NCBI GenBank assembly: GCA_022845955.1
Contig: AP025576.1
Coordinates: 2,170,001 to 2,234,000 of the forward strand
DNA length: 64,000 bases
Origin: Lachnospiraceae bacterium
GTDB taxonomy: Bacteria > Bacillota > Clostridia > Lachnospirales > Lachnospiraceae
Direction of reading: 5' to 3'
Below are positions 1 through 9,065 of this stretch, piece after piece. Position 1 is the stretch's first letter. Every line of letters starts with the position of its first letter. Under the pieces are notes generated by a model that was not told the origin of the DNA, searched no databases, and saw only the letters and a program-made list of their open reading frames with translations. The position numbers and the translations under genes are program-made.

Positions 1-1188
1 TGCCATGCCCAGCCCGGCTTCCAGAAAGAGCGTAACGGACAGCGGTTCTTTTTCCGGCCGGATAACCTTCCCATCGGAGGATATATGGGCCGGATCGCCG
101 CTTCTCCAGGTAAAACGGGAGCCGTTTGCCCCGCCTGTTGGCAGGGAAAGGTCTCCGGCAACGTGGCCCGGGAAAGGGAGGGTAACCGCATCCAGATCCT
201 CCCGGAGCCGTTCCGCATCCGACGGCAGGGCAGGGACAAGAAAGGAAATGGTTTTTTCCAGCCTGCTGTCCCGGTAGGAAGCGGTAACCTGTAAACGGCC
301 CGTCTGATCCGGACTGCCGGCCGCGGGCCGGATCAGACGCAGATCGCCGGTAATGCTATCCGGGGTCAGGCTTCTAAAACGGAAACCGGCTCCCAGGGAT
401 CCGGCAGTGGGCAGGACGGGAAGTTCTGTCATCCGGTCGGAAAAAAGACGGCAGAGCGCTTCCATTTCCAGTTCGAGGCGGGTCGGATCCGAAATGCGGA
501 ACAGGGAAAAAAGCTCTTTGCTGTCCAGAACACGGGAAAACACACGGATATCGGTAACGGACATGGATACCGCATTCTGCGACAGCGATCCGAAACCAAA
601 AAAGCAGTCCGTACAGCCCGCCAGAGCCTCCGCATTCATACGCCGGTGGCTGGCTTCGGCGGCAGGGCTGCCGTCCACATAGAAGGAAAGGGCGGACGGC
701 AGCCGGGTATCAAAGGTAACAGCCGCATGAAACCAGGTGTTTTTACGCATGGGAACCCATTCGGCAAGAGCCGCCTCCTGGCTTCGCCCGCCGGTGGTGG
801 CTCCCGGGGACAGGAGGATGGAATCCGGATCATCGGGGCAGGGCTGTGCGGACAGGTAAAAGCAGCTGTCTTTCCCGAAAGAAAAGAGGGCGCCGTACCC
901 AGCAAGCTCCTTCACCTTTATATAAAAGCTGACGGTAATGCCGCCGCCCTGCCGGATACAGCCGTCGGGCAGCTGCAGATACCCGCCCCGGGAGCCGCCG
1001 GTAAGCGTTAGGATCGGCAGGGAATGGCCGAAAACCGTTTCCTGTTCCAGAAAAGCGCCTCCTCTGTCCTGCCCCCGTATGACCCCTGCAAAACCGCTGC
1101 CGGAAACATCCGGCACGATGGTTCCGGATATATCCTTCATATCGTAATGCAGGGACGGCGGGGCGTGAAGTGTCTGATGCACGGTCAT
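1..1188 (-). CDS. LamG / Ig-like domain carbohydrate-active protein, N-terminal part
   Basis: The frame is open from an ATG at 1188 to the left window edge (396 codons, no stop), so the protein continues outside. The start follows AAGGAGGAG seven bases upstream. There is no signal peptide, so it is probably cytoplasmic. Residues about 25-190 look like a LamG jelly-roll (short stretches such as TVSFYIKV, TWFHAAVTF and FYVDGSPA, then DIRVFSRVL). After that come two segments resembling atrophied bacterial Ig domains, the second with LPTGGANGSRFTW and ISSDGKVIRP. In Clostridia this front end is usual for large GH127- or GH43-type arabinose-releasing enzymes, but the catalytic domain is not in the window, so the substrate is inference. 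It is divergent from the LacI gene and shares its operator region. Confidence 0.65.
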   Translation of the reverse strand, partial: MTVHQTLHAPPSLHYDMKDISGTIVPDVSGSGFAGVIRGQDRGGAFLEQETVFGHSLPILTLTGGSRGGYLQLPDGCIRQGGGITVSFYIKVKELAGYGALFSFGKDSCFYLSAQPCPDDPDSILLSPGATTGGRSQEAALAEWVPMRKNTWFHAAVTFDTRLPSALSFYVDGSPAAEASHRRMNAEALAGCTDCFFGFGSLSQNAVSMSVTDIRVFSRVLDSKELFSLFRISDPTRLELEMEALCRLFSDRMTELPVLPTAGSLGAGFRFRSLTPDSITGDLRLIRPAAGSPDQTGRLQVTASYRDSRLEKTISFLVPALPSDAERLREDLDAVTLPFPGHVAGDLSLPTGGANGSRFTWRSGDPAHISSDGKVIRPEKEPLSVTLFLEAGLGMA

Positions 1189-1229
1189 AATCTTTCTCCT
1201 CCTTATAATTGCCGGAAAATTACATCTTG

Positions 1230-1259
1230 ATTATAAAAGCGGGGAAGAAGGAAAAGCAA
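1230..1259 (-). promoter_or_regulatory. Promoter of the LamG/Ig-like gene
   Basis: On the minus strand, TTGCTT (1259-1254) and TATAAT (1235-1230) are separated by 18 bases. The predicted start of transcription lies about 35 bases before the ATG at 1188, and the AAGGAGGAG ribosome binding site is at 1204-1196. A LacI-type palindrome lies about 20 bases upstream of the -35 box. Confidence 0.55.
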
Positions 1260-1278
1260 TGTACTTGTTGCACAAAAA

Positions 1279-1290
1279 TTAATCGATTAA
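1279..1290. promoter_or_regulatory. LacI-type operator O1
   Basis: TTAATCGATTAA is a perfect 12-bp palindrome with the central CG typical of LacI-family operators. It sits between the two divergent promoters and shares its core with the sites at 1313 and 1461. Binding by the adjacent LacI protein is inferred. Confidence 0.6.
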
Positions 1291-1308
1291 CTTATATAAA
1301 ATCACATA

Positions 1309-1338
1309 TTGACTAATTGATTAAAAGTTAGTTATAAT
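1309..1338 (+). promoter_or_regulatory. Promoter of the LacI gene with overlapping operator O2
   Basis: TTGACT (1309-1314) and TATAAT (1333-1338) are spaced by 18 bases, a near-consensus vegetative promoter reading toward the LacI gene. CTAATTGATTAA (1313-1324), a variant of O1, begins on the last bases of the -35 box and fills the spacer, the expected place for repression. The leader from here to the LacI start is about 165 bases. Confidence 0.65.
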
Positions 1339-1423
1339 CAAAAATAATTAAAACATACGAATAAAAGTAATTAATAAGCAATAATATAGGAAAAAAATTA
1401 ATGTTGAAAAATCAAGCTCTGTT

Positions 1424-1445
1424 ATGCCATACGATAATATGGCAT
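1424..1445 (+). promoter_or_regulatory. Leader hairpin upstream of the LacI gene
   Basis: ATGCCATA (1424-1431) and TATGGCAT (1438-1445) are perfect 8-bp arms around a six-base loop, followed by TTTCTTT. In the transcript from the 1309 promoter this would form a stem in the leader. It could be a weak attenuator or simply a protein site; there is no further evidence. Confidence 0.35.
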
Positions 1446-1460
1446 TTCTTTAAAACTTTT

Positions 1461-1476
1461 AGTTATTCGATTAACT
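1461..1476. promoter_or_regulatory. LacI-type operator O3
   Basis: AGTTATTCGATTAACT is a near-perfect dyad around a central CG, with the same half site (TTAACT) as the right side of O1. It lies in the leader, 33 bases before the LacI start codon, about 180 bp from O1, which would suit DNA looping. Confidence 0.5.
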
Positions 1477-1509
1477 AACCATGAATAGCAGGATACGGCG
1501 GAGGATAAT

Positions 1510-2574
1510 ATGGCTACATTAAAGGATGTTGCAAAGAGGGCAGGGGTATCGACAGCTACGGTTTCCTACGTGCTCAATGATAAGCTGGATAAGGTCAGCC
1601 CTGAGGTGGCGGAGCGGATCCGGGAAGTCATGAAGGAGCTGGATTATCAGCCGAACATGATGGCGAGGGCGCTGCGTTCCAGGAAAACCAATATAATAGG
1701 GGTTCTCTCCGAGGATGTCACGACATTTCAGGTGAGCAGTGTCCTGAAGGGGATCAACCAGGCGGCGGATGAAATGAAATACCAGATTATTCTGGGAGAT
1801 CTGGCGCTCAGCGATAAGATCTGGAACGGGCGCATCCAGGATTATACCCAGGTGGTCAACTACCGGGAGGAAATCCGGGAAAAGCTGAATATCTTCCGGG
1901 CGGCGGGCGTCAGCGGCGTCATCTATGTGGGTATGCATAACCGGGATGTGAGCAATCTGCTGAACACCGATATGCCTTTGGTATATGCGTATTGTTATAC
2001 AAAGGAAGAGGGGGATATTACCGTAGACTGTGACAACCAGGTGATCTCCAGGGAATTGACGGAAAAAATGGCGCAGAAAGGGCACCGGCGGATTGGCCTG
2101 ATCAGCGGGCCGGTGGATTCCGTTCCCACCTACCGCCGTATGATGGGGTATCAGGAAGCGCTGATGCAGCAGGGAATCCCGTTCGATCCCGCCCTGATCA
2201 CGTATGGCAACTGGAGCGACGGAAGCGGCTACACGGCATGTATGCAGCTGCTGGCGCTGGAAAATCCCCCCACCGCCATCTACTGCATGAATGACTGGAT
2301 GGCCCTCGGTGCCATGCAGGCGCTGAAGGAACGAAGCCTGGCAATACCGGGGCAAATAGAAATCGCCGGCTTTGATGACATTGATTTGTGCCGGTTTGTG
2401 GAGCCGCAGCTGACAAGCGTGGAGTTACCTATGACGGAAATCGGCAGGGAGGCGGCCCAGATTGTGGTGGATCTCATTGGCGGCAGGGAAATAACCAACA
2501 AGCACAGGGAGCTGTCCTGCTGTCTGAAGGAGAGAGAAAGCTTCCGGAGCCGTTCGGAGGCAGACAAGGGTTAA
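1510..2574 (+). CDS. LacI-family transcriptional regulator
   Basis: A 354-residue DNA-binding repressor of ordinary LacI length. Residues 2-50 are the LacI helix-turn-helix and hinge helix (TLKDVAKRAGVSTATVSYVL, then YQPNMMARALRSRKT), followed by a periplasmic-binding-like ligand domain with IGVLSEDV at the start and IAGFDDIDLCRF near the C terminus. GCGGAGGA lies just upstream of the ATG. The gene heads a same-strand run with a sugar importer and a DUF5695 protein, with only 50 bases to the next gene and no terminator seen between, and it is divergent from a glycan-active enzyme. It probably represses both sides in the absence of a sugar inducer. The sugar is not deducible. Confidence 0.93.
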   Translation: MATLKDVAKRAGVSTATVSYVLNDKLDKVSPEVAERIREVMKELDYQPNMMARALRSRKTNIIGVLSEDVTTFQVSSVLKGINQAADEMKYQIILGDLALSDKIWNGRIQDYTQVVNYREEIREKLNIFRAAGVSGVIYVGMHNRDVSNLLNTDMPLVYAYCYTKEEGDITVDCDNQVISRELTEKMAQKGHRRIGLISGPVDSVPTYRRMMGYQEALMQQGIPFDPALITYGNWSDGSGYTACMQLLALENPPTAIYCMNDWMALGAMQALKERSLAIPGQIEIAGFDDIDLCRFVEPQLTSVELPMTEIGREAAQIVVDLIGGREITNKHRELSCCLKERESFRSRSEADKG

Positions 2575-2623
2575 CCGGCCCGTCTGCGGTTCTTAAGACA
2601 ATAGGAAAATGGAGGAAGAGAAA

Positions 2624-4381
2624 ATGCATGGAAAGAAATGGATGGCGCTGACACTTTGTACGGTCCTGACGGCCGGCCTGCTCACGGGCTGCGGCGGAGG
2701 CAAAGGGCAGCCTTCCGCATCTGCGGATCTGTCGAACGCACAGCTGGAGGGCGAAGAAAACGAATGGGGCTGGGTAGTGCCTGAAGAAACGCTGGTCCTG
2801 GATGTATACGGCGGCGAAGGGGACCAGGAAAAGCTGATGAAGGACGAATACGGCGGAAAAGCCAAGCTTGACACCTGGATGAAGGATAACCTGAATGTAC
2901 AGGTCAACTGGCAGTTCTACAGCACGGCCATGGATGAAAAACTGAATCTGATGCTGGCAAACGGTGATTATCCGGCCATTATTACCAACATGACGGATGA
3001 AATGGCGGATAAATTCATTGCCCAGGGGAAGGCACTGGATTTGACCGAGGCGCTTGAAATGTATGGGGACAACATCACACGCCGGTACGGGAATTACCTG
3101 AATATGTTAAAGAGCGAAGACGGCCGTATCTATAAGCTTGCCAATCTCTATGGCTACAATCCCAACGTGGCAGGTTATGATTTCGGTATCCGTTATGATT
3201 ATTGGAAGGAGCTTGGCGAAGACAAGATGTATTCCACGCCGGAGGGGTACTATGAGGCGCTGCAAAAAGTCCTTGCCAACCATCCTGTGAATGCCAACGG
3301 TCAGACTACCTATGCAGCCTCCAGTACGGATAAAGGGCAGAATTTCCTGAAAAGCATGCTGGCAGCCTACGGGTTTGTCAATGAATATAAGCACGACGAG
3401 GCGTCAGGTACCTTTACGCATTGGCTGAATACGGAGGAAGGGCTTGCAATCGCCAAGTTCGTGAACAAGATGTATACGGAAGGTATGATTGACCCGGATT
3501 TCCTGAGCACGGATTATGAAACCCTGATGACGAAAATGCAGTCGGAGCAGATCCTTGGGAACTTCGGAACCTGGTGGTACGGATGGACCGGCGGCCATCA
3601 GTATTGGGCAACCCAGGATCCCGACAATTTTACCGTGGAAAAAAGGTTTGCCAATGTATCCGTCCATGCGGAGGATGTGGCAATGGAAGATACCACCCTG
3701 CTGACCGCCAATTTCCTGGGAAGCTACCGCTGTATCATTACCGATAAATGTAAGGATTTGGGCATGGTAATGCGTTACCTGAACTGGGAAAACAGCGAAA
3801 TAGGCAACTTTATCATGGGCTGGGGTGCCCCGGATGAAGACAATGTCTGGAAAATAGACGAGGACGGAACCTGGCTGATGGATGATGCTATCCTTAACGT
3901 GGACACCAAGGAAACCACGTTCCATACCGTAAGGGAAAGCCAGAACGGCGGCGGTACCTATATGATCGCTTTGAACGGACAGTGGCTGCGCACCGACGAT
4001 ACCCAGAATTTTGACAATATCGATCCCCGGGTGGACAGAGTATCGGTATATGATTACTGGCCCGTGAATGAGGACGGAACCTTTTCCGATGAAGGAATCC
4101 GTTTAAGCTGGGGGTATTACAATGCCCAGGCGAAGGATATTTCCATGTATAATGTGACCTATGATCCCAATGCGGAAATCACCATAACGAAACAGACCAT
4201 AAAGGATATGCTGGAAACGGAATGGGCCCGTATGATCACTGCGGCCTCGGCGGAGGAATGCGAACAGATCTTTATGGAAGCAAGAGAAAAATGCAACGGC
4301 CTGGGGCTGGAAGAGTTGACCGAATATGTGAAGTCCCAGTACGAAGCCAATGTCACCAGGTTTGAAGGACAGGAAAGCTGA
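2624..4381 (+). CDS. CUT1 ABC transporter sugar-binding lipoprotein
   Basis: Extracellular solute-binding lipoprotein of 585 residues, the long LplA/YtcQ-like type. The ATG at 2624 is preferred over the in-frame ATG at 2609 because GGAGGA (2611-2616) sits seven bases before it. The N terminus is a lipoprotein signal ending in LLTGCGGG, so the mature protein is lipid-anchored at Cys. It should capture an oligosaccharide and deliver it to the two permeases that follow. The importer has no ATPase of its own. A GC-rich stem-loop follows the stop codon, probably giving the binding protein more transcript than the permeases. Confidence 0.9.
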   Translation: MHGKKWMALTLCTVLTAGLLTGCGGGKGQPSASADLSNAQLEGEENEWGWVVPEETLVLDVYGGEGDQEKLMKDEYGGKAKLDTWMKDNLNVQVNWQFYSTAMDEKLNLMLANGDYPAIITNMTDEMADKFIAQGKALDLTEALEMYGDNITRRYGNYLNMLKSEDGRIYKLANLYGYNPNVAGYDFGIRYDYWKELGEDKMYSTPEGYYEALQKVLANHPVNANGQTTYAASSTDKGQNFLKSMLAAYGFVNEYKHDEASGTFTHWLNTEEGLAIAKFVNKMYTEGMIDPDFLSTDYETLMTKMQSEQILGNFGTWWYGWTGGHQYWATQDPDNFTVEKRFANVSVHAEDVAMEDTTLLTANFLGSYRCIITDKCKDLGMVMRYLNWENSEIGNFIMGWGAPDEDNVWKIDEDGTWLMDDAILNVDTKETTFHTVRESQNGGGTYMIALNGQWLRTDDTQNFDNIDPRVDRVSVYDYWPVNEDGTFSDEGIRLSWGYYNAQAKDISMYNVTYDPNAEITITKQTIKDMLETEWARMITAASAEECEQIFMEAREKCNGLGLEELTEYVKSQYEANVTRFEGQES

Positions 4382-4433
4382 CAGGCTGCGGTTCCGGCCG
4401 GTCCGGACCGTTGCGCTGACGGAATAACGCACA

Positions 4434-4462
4434 TGGGAGGCGGCATGGTACGCTGCCTCCCA
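4434..4462 (+). terminator. Intra-operon stem-loop after the binding-protein gene
   Basis: An 11-bp stem (4434-4444 with 4452-4462, one G-U pair) surrounds a seven-base loop and is followed by TCTTTGTCCTT, a weak U-run. It lies between the binding-protein stop and the first permease. It may act as a partial terminator or protect the upstream mRNA from 3' decay, a common way to raise binding-protein levels. Confidence 0.6.
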
Positions 4463-4533
4463 TCTTTGTCCTTAAAATAGGGAAATTGCTGTCAAATAAC
4501 ACGTATTTTTGAATATACGGGGAGGGAAGCCCG

Positions 4534-5487
4534 ATGAAAAATAAGAAGAATAAAAGTCCCAATAAGAACCGGATCCCGGCAAAAGAAGTGATAAAATCCT
4601 TCCGTACACAAAAACAGATGTGGATTATCTGTGCAGGCGCTCTTCTGTGGGTGCTTATTTTCTGCTATATTCCCATGATGGGAAATATCATTGCCTTTTT
4701 TGATTATATACCGGGCAGAAGCCTTTTCGAATGTGATTTCATAGGCTTCAAAAACTGGATAGATTTTTTCAGCCTTCCCGACATGTGGAGGGTTTTCCGC
4801 AATACGCTGGTGATCAGCGGGCTGTCTATGACAATCGGGTTTGTGATGCCTATTATTTTTGCCCTTTTGCTGAACGAAATCCATCATACCTTGTTTAAGA
4901 AAGTCATCCAGACGATTTCCTATCTGCCGTATTTCATCTCCTGGGTGGTAGTGGCAAGTATTTTGTTCACCCTGCTGGGAACGGAGGGAAATATCAATTC
5001 CCTTTTGATGCATTTCGGATGGATTCAAAAACCGATTTCTTTCCTGAACGAAAAGAACTATTTCTGGGGGATCCTCACCAGTGCGAATATCTGGAAGGAT
5101 CTGGGCTGGTCGGCTATCATTTATATATCGGCCATAGCGGGCGTGGATCAGGAGCTGTATCAGGCGGGGGCTGTGGACGGCCTGGGACGGTTCGGCAAGG
5201 TATGGCATATCACGCTGCCGGGGATCGCACCCACCATTATTCTGCTTTTCATCATGAATATCGGGAATATCCTGAATGCGGGCTTTGAACAGCAGCTGCT
5301 CATCGGAAATCCGCTGACCAAAGAGGTGTATGAAAACATCGATACCTATGTATACCGCTACGGGGTGCAGATCGGAAGATATTCCTTTGCCACCGCGGTG
5401 GGCCTTATGAAATCGGTGATTGGTTTTGCGCTGGTAATGATAGCAAATAAGATATCCGCCAAAGTGACGGATATGAGACTGTTTTAG
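4534..5487 (+). CDS. ABC transporter permease, LplB type
   Basis: Integral membrane subunit of the first sugar importer, 317 residues. Several hydrophobic helices are visible, starting with WIICAGALLWVLIFCYIPMM. The cytoplasmic EAA loop that contacts the ATPase is present as QAGAVDGLGRFGKVWHITLP. The ATG is preceded by GGGGAGGG. The arrangement binding protein, this permease, then a YtcP-type permease is the standard polysaccharide-importer order in Bacillota. It should form a heterodimer with the product of the next gene, 18 bases downstream. Confidence 0.92.
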   Translation: MKNKKNKSPNKNRIPAKEVIKSFRTQKQMWIICAGALLWVLIFCYIPMMGNIIAFFDYIPGRSLFECDFIGFKNWIDFFSLPDMWRVFRNTLVISGLSMTIGFVMPIIFALLLNEIHHTLFKKVIQTISYLPYFISWVVVASILFTLLGTEGNINSLLMHFGWIQKPISFLNEKNYFWGILTSANIWKDLGWSAIIYISAIAGVDQELYQAGAVDGLGRFGKVWHITLPGIAPTIILLFIMNIGNILNAGFEQQLLIGNPLTKEVYENIDTYVYRYGVQIGRYSFATAVGLMKSVIGFALVMIANKISAKVTDMRLF

Positions 5488-5505
5488 GGAAGGGGCGACA
5501 GGATT

Positions 5506-6402
5506 ATGAAAACGAACCGAATCAAAACGAGTACGGCCTCCAAAATCTTTGATGTATGCAATGTGCTGTTCATGCTGCTGTTTGCTTTTGTTATGATATA
5601 TCCGTTCTGGAACCAGCTGGTTATTTCCTTTAACGAAGGATCGGATACGGTTAAGGGAGGGCTGTCATTCTGGCCCCGGGCGTTTACGCTGGATAATTAT
5701 ACCTACATATTCAAACGCAGCAGCATCGGAAAAGGCGCTGTGGTATCCGTGCTGAGGGCCGGCGCAGGTACGGCGCTTACCATTTTCTTTACGGGGCTTT
5801 TAGCCTATGTGACAACGATCCGTCATTTCGTGGGACGGAATTTTATGCGGCTTGTATTTGTCATCACTATGTATTTCGGCGGCGGCCTGATCCCCACCTA
5901 TCTGCTGTACACCCAGCTGGGGCTGACGGAAACCTTCACCGTATACTGGCTGCCCACACTGTTCAGCGCTTATTATATGATCCTTATCGCTTCCTTCATC
6001 CAGGGCCTTCCGGATTCCCTTGCGGAAAGCGCCCGTCTGGACGGGGCCAGCGAGCTGATGATTTATTTTAAGGTTATCCTGCCTCTGTGCAAGCCGGTAA
6101 TCGCGGCGATTGCCGTCATGCTTGCGGTCGGCCACTGGAATTCCTGGTTTGATGTCATGCTTTATAATTCCAGCGGCAAATGGGATACCCTGCAGGTATA
6201 TCTGCGTAAGATACTGCTGGAATCGGAACAGGCGTCAAGGCTTCTGAGCGAACAAAAGCAGTACGCATTCATGAAGAATCTGACAACGTCCTCCATCCGG
6301 GCGGCAACGACTATGATTGTGACGATTCCAATCGTCTGTATTTACCCTTTTTTACAAAAATATTTTGTCGGCGGCATCACAATCGGTGCGGTGAAAGGAT
6401 GA
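5506..6402 (+). CDS. Carbohydrate ABC transporter permease, YtcP/MalG type
   Basis: Second membrane subunit, 298 residues, about six helices, with the EAA loop ESARLDGASELMIYFKVILP and the typical C terminus ending GGITIGAVKG. It is preceded by GGAAGGGG. It pairs with the LplB-type permease. Its stop is only four bases before the start of the DUF5695 gene, so the two are probably translated from one message. Confidence 0.93.
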   Translation: MKTNRIKTSTASKIFDVCNVLFMLLFAFVMIYPFWNQLVISFNEGSDTVKGGLSFWPRAFTLDNYTYIFKRSSIGKGAVVSVLRAGAGTALTIFFTGLLAYVTTIRHFVGRNFMRLVFVITMYFGGGLIPTYLLYTQLGLTETFTVYWLPTLFSAYYMILIASFIQGLPDSLAESARLDGASELMIYFKVILPLCKPVIAAIAVMLAVGHWNSWFDVMLYNSSGKWDTLQVYLRKILLESEQASRLLSEQKQYAFMKNLTTSSIRAATTMIVTIPIVCIYPFLQKYFVGGITIGAVKG

Positions 6403-6406
6403 CAGT

Positions 6407-9064
6407 ATGGGAAAACAATATGATCTGGCAAACGGTATCTGCCGTTTTCAGGTAAAGGACGGAATCCTTTATTCCGCCGGTGCGGTCAGGGATGGAAGGC
6501 GGACCGAATACATCAATGAAAAACAGGGCTTTGGGAAGCTGGGCCTGACTTATGTGGCGGACGGGAAAAGAACCGCCTGGAAACCGCTGTCTTCCGGGAC
6601 TCTTAAAGAGGAAGGGGTGAAAAGAAGAGGCAGGGATTTGTATTACCGCTGCTGTACGGAAAACGAATGTCTGTCGGTTTCCGTGGATTATTGCCTCCGG
6701 GGAAATACCCTGCACCAGGAGCTGACTGTGGAGAATCGGACGGAATTCCCCATAGAGCTGGAGGATTTCGGAATCACCTTTGCCTGTCATACGGATTTCG
6801 GATGGGGGAAGGATGCGTCCGGGGAAGTGATCGGCCATTATTTTATTGCGGAGCATGGTTCTCATGCCACCTATTACCGCTGTGACGGAAACGGGCCTGT
6901 GCTGACGGTGCTTCCTGCCAAGGACAGCCGGTGGATTTACTACGACTGTCCGGAGCATGCACACAGGCAGGTCCAGGAAAAGGATACGGTTACCGTGTAT
7001 CCGCTGAATGGCTTTGCGGGCAGGACGGCGGAAGAAAAAGGAGCCAGGCTTCGGATCCCCTGCAGCGGCTATACGCTGATGGGGAAAGAACGCTGGAAAA
7101 CGGCCTGTGATTTCTTTTTTGCCCGGGATTATGCGGACTGCGGCAGACAGCTTGCGGAGAGAGGGCAGGTGCAGGCGGAAAGCATTCCCGGTTACACGGT
7201 GCCCCGGGACCTTTCGGTATCCCTGTGCCTGTCCTGCATGCAGGAGCCTGAGGTAACGGCGGACTGCGGCGATGTGAATATCCGGCTGCTGCGCCGGGAG
7301 GAGGGGCGGTATTTTTATACCCTGGATTTTTCCGGCCTGGGAGAACGGGATATCTGCATTTCCTGCAAGGGGCGCAGGACGCATCTGTATTATTTCATCA
7401 CGGAGCCGATCCGTACCCTGCTGGAAAAAAGGGCCTCTTTTCTGACCAGCCATCAGGTACGGGAGGCGGACAAATGGTACCGGGGGCTGTTTGCGGAATG
7501 GAACAATGAAACGGGGGTGGAGCTGACCCCGGATAATTATGACCGGATTCGGGGCTGGCGCATTTATGAGGTGAGCTGTGACGATCCGGGCCTTTCCAAA
7601 CCGGCCTTCCTGTCCTCCAAGCAGACGGTGGCCCCGGTCCAGGAGCAGGTGGATGCGCTGGAGGACTATATCCGTTATTTTGTCTGGGGCGGGCTGCAGC
7701 AGACGGAGGAGGAGCCGTATCCCTATGGCATCTACGGAATACCGGACTGGCATACCCTGCGCAATTCCCCGGATCCGGGAAATAAGGGCAGGACGCACCT
7801 GTGGCGGATTTATGATTATCCCCATATCGCGCTCCTGTATTATAATATGTATGAAACAGCCAGGCTGTATCCCCATATTACGACCAGGCTTCCGGGAAAA
7901 ACCTATCTGCTCAGGGCCTACAGGACGGCGCTGGCTATGTTTCAGGTGCCGGAGGAGCTGGACGGCTGGTCCGCTTATAAGACCGGACTCTATAATGAGC
8001 TGGTCATTCCCCGCATTGCAAAAGCGCTGGACAGGGAAGGCTGTACGTTTGAGGCGGGCCGCCTTGCCGGCCATTGGGAGCGCAAGGCGGCCTGGTTTGC
8101 CCAGGAATGCAGGGATATCTTCGGATCGGAATATCCCTTTGATACCACCGGCTTTGAATCCACCCACATCCTGGCGAAGGAAGCGCTCCGCCTGGCCTCC
8201 TTTGAACGAAGCGGCGATCCCTTCCGGAAAGAGATATCTTACGAAAAAGCGGCGGCTTTCATGGAAAACCAGATCGCCTGCAACGTGGCCTGCCGCGGGC
8301 TGCTGGAGCCGGCCTATTTCTGGTACGGAAGCGATTACCGGGGCAACAACATGCATTACACCCTCAGCTATATGTCCCAGATGGGCGGCTGGGCGCTGCT
8401 GGATTACGCCTGCTACCACGCACAGGATCCCTTTGGGATTCTGCGGTTAGCCTATGGTTCTTTGCTAAGTTCCTGGGCGCTTTTAAACAGCGGGGATGAA
8501 GAAAGCAATTACGGCTGGTGGTTCCCGGGAAAAGAGAACGACGGCTGTGCCTGCGGGGGCTTTGAGCCGCTGTACGGCCATAAAACCTGGCTGGAGCAGC
8601 CCTGTATGGGAGGTGCCTGGTATTATTCCTGTGAGATCGATCTGGGTTTTTGCGGCGGCATCCGCGGCGCGGCTGCGGTGCTTGCGGAGGATCCCCTTTT
8701 CGGCATGACGGCCTACGGCGCGGCGCTGACAAAGCAGAAGGACGGGTATCTGCTGGACTGCAGGGACGGTGTGGGCAGGCGTTTCCATTTCCTGGGAAAG
8801 GACGGAAAAGTCCATGTGGAGCTGGAGGGACTGCGGCTGGCGGATACCGGCAGCATCCTGTTCGCAGGGAACGGAGAACGGATCACACTGCGGTTTTGTG
8901 AGGAAAACGCCGGAGGAAACATAACGATACGGACGGAAGCTATGGGGGATTACCGGACGGAAGAAAGCGGTGAGACGATCCGGGAATATGAACCGTGGAC
9001 AGGGCGTCCCGGGAACGGACAGCTCACACTGATACGGCTGGGGGAAACGGGTAAAAAAGAGTGA
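6407..9064 (+). CDS. DUF5695 family protein, probable glycan-active enzyme
   Basis: A cytoplasmic protein of 885 residues without signal peptide. Its length and its N-terminal beta-rich part (for example LHQELTVENRTEFPIELEDF near residue 105) followed by an aromatic-rich helical part (WYRGLFAEWNNETG, NMHYTLSYMSQMGGW, NYGWWFPGKENDG) match what I know of DUF5695 proteins, which have the layout of an alpha/alpha-barrel glycosidase or lyase. No function is proven for the family. Being the last gene of a sugar-importer operon, it probably breaks down the imported oligosaccharide. The catalytic residues cannot be named; the conserved acidic motifs near residues 360-380 and 700 are candidates. Confidence 0.7.
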   Translation: MGKQYDLANGICRFQVKDGILYSAGAVRDGRRTEYINEKQGFGKLGLTYVADGKRTAWKPLSSGTLKEEGVKRRGRDLYYRCCTENECLSVSVDYCLRGNTLHQELTVENRTEFPIELEDFGITFACHTDFGWGKDASGEVIGHYFIAEHGSHATYYRCDGNGPVLTVLPAKDSRWIYYDCPEHAHRQVQEKDTVTVYPLNGFAGRTAEEKGARLRIPCSGYTLMGKERWKTACDFFFARDYADCGRQLAERGQVQAESIPGYTVPRDLSVSLCLSCMQEPEVTADCGDVNIRLLRREEGRYFYTLDFSGLGERDICISCKGRRTHLYYFITEPIRTLLEKRASFLTSHQVREADKWYRGLFAEWNNETGVELTPDNYDRIRGWRIYEVSCDDPGLSKPAFLSSKQTVAPVQEQVDALEDYIRYFVWGGLQQTEEEPYPYGIYGIPDWHTLRNSPDPGNKGRTHLWRIYDYPHIALLYYNMYETARLYPHITTRLPGKTYLLRAYRTALAMFQVPEELDGWSAYKTGLYNELVIPRIAKALDREGCTFEAGRLAGHWERKAAWFAQECRDIFGSEYPFDTTGFESTHILAKEALRLASFERSGDPFRKEISYEKAAAFMENQIACNVACRGLLEPAYFWYGSDYRGNNMHYTLSYMSQMGGWALLDYACYHAQDPFGILRLAYGSLLSSWALLNSGDEESNYGWWFPGKENDGCACGGFEPLYGHKTWLEQPCMGGAWYYSCEIDLGFCGGIRGAAAVLAEDPLFGMTAYGAALTKQKDGYLLDCRDGVGRRFHFLGKDGKVHVELEGLRLADTGSILFAGNGERITLRFCEENAGGNITIRTEAMGDYRTEESGETIREYEPWTGRPGNGQLTLIRLGETGKKE

Positions 9065-9065
9065 C

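Noticed and set aside
6377..8419. Minus-strand frame of 680 codons opposite the DUF5695 gene
   Set aside because: It is a mirror frame of a GC-rich coding region; the plus strand has the coherent operon, ribosome binding site and protein-like composition, whereas this product is rich in Arg, Pro, Gly and Ile without domain signals.
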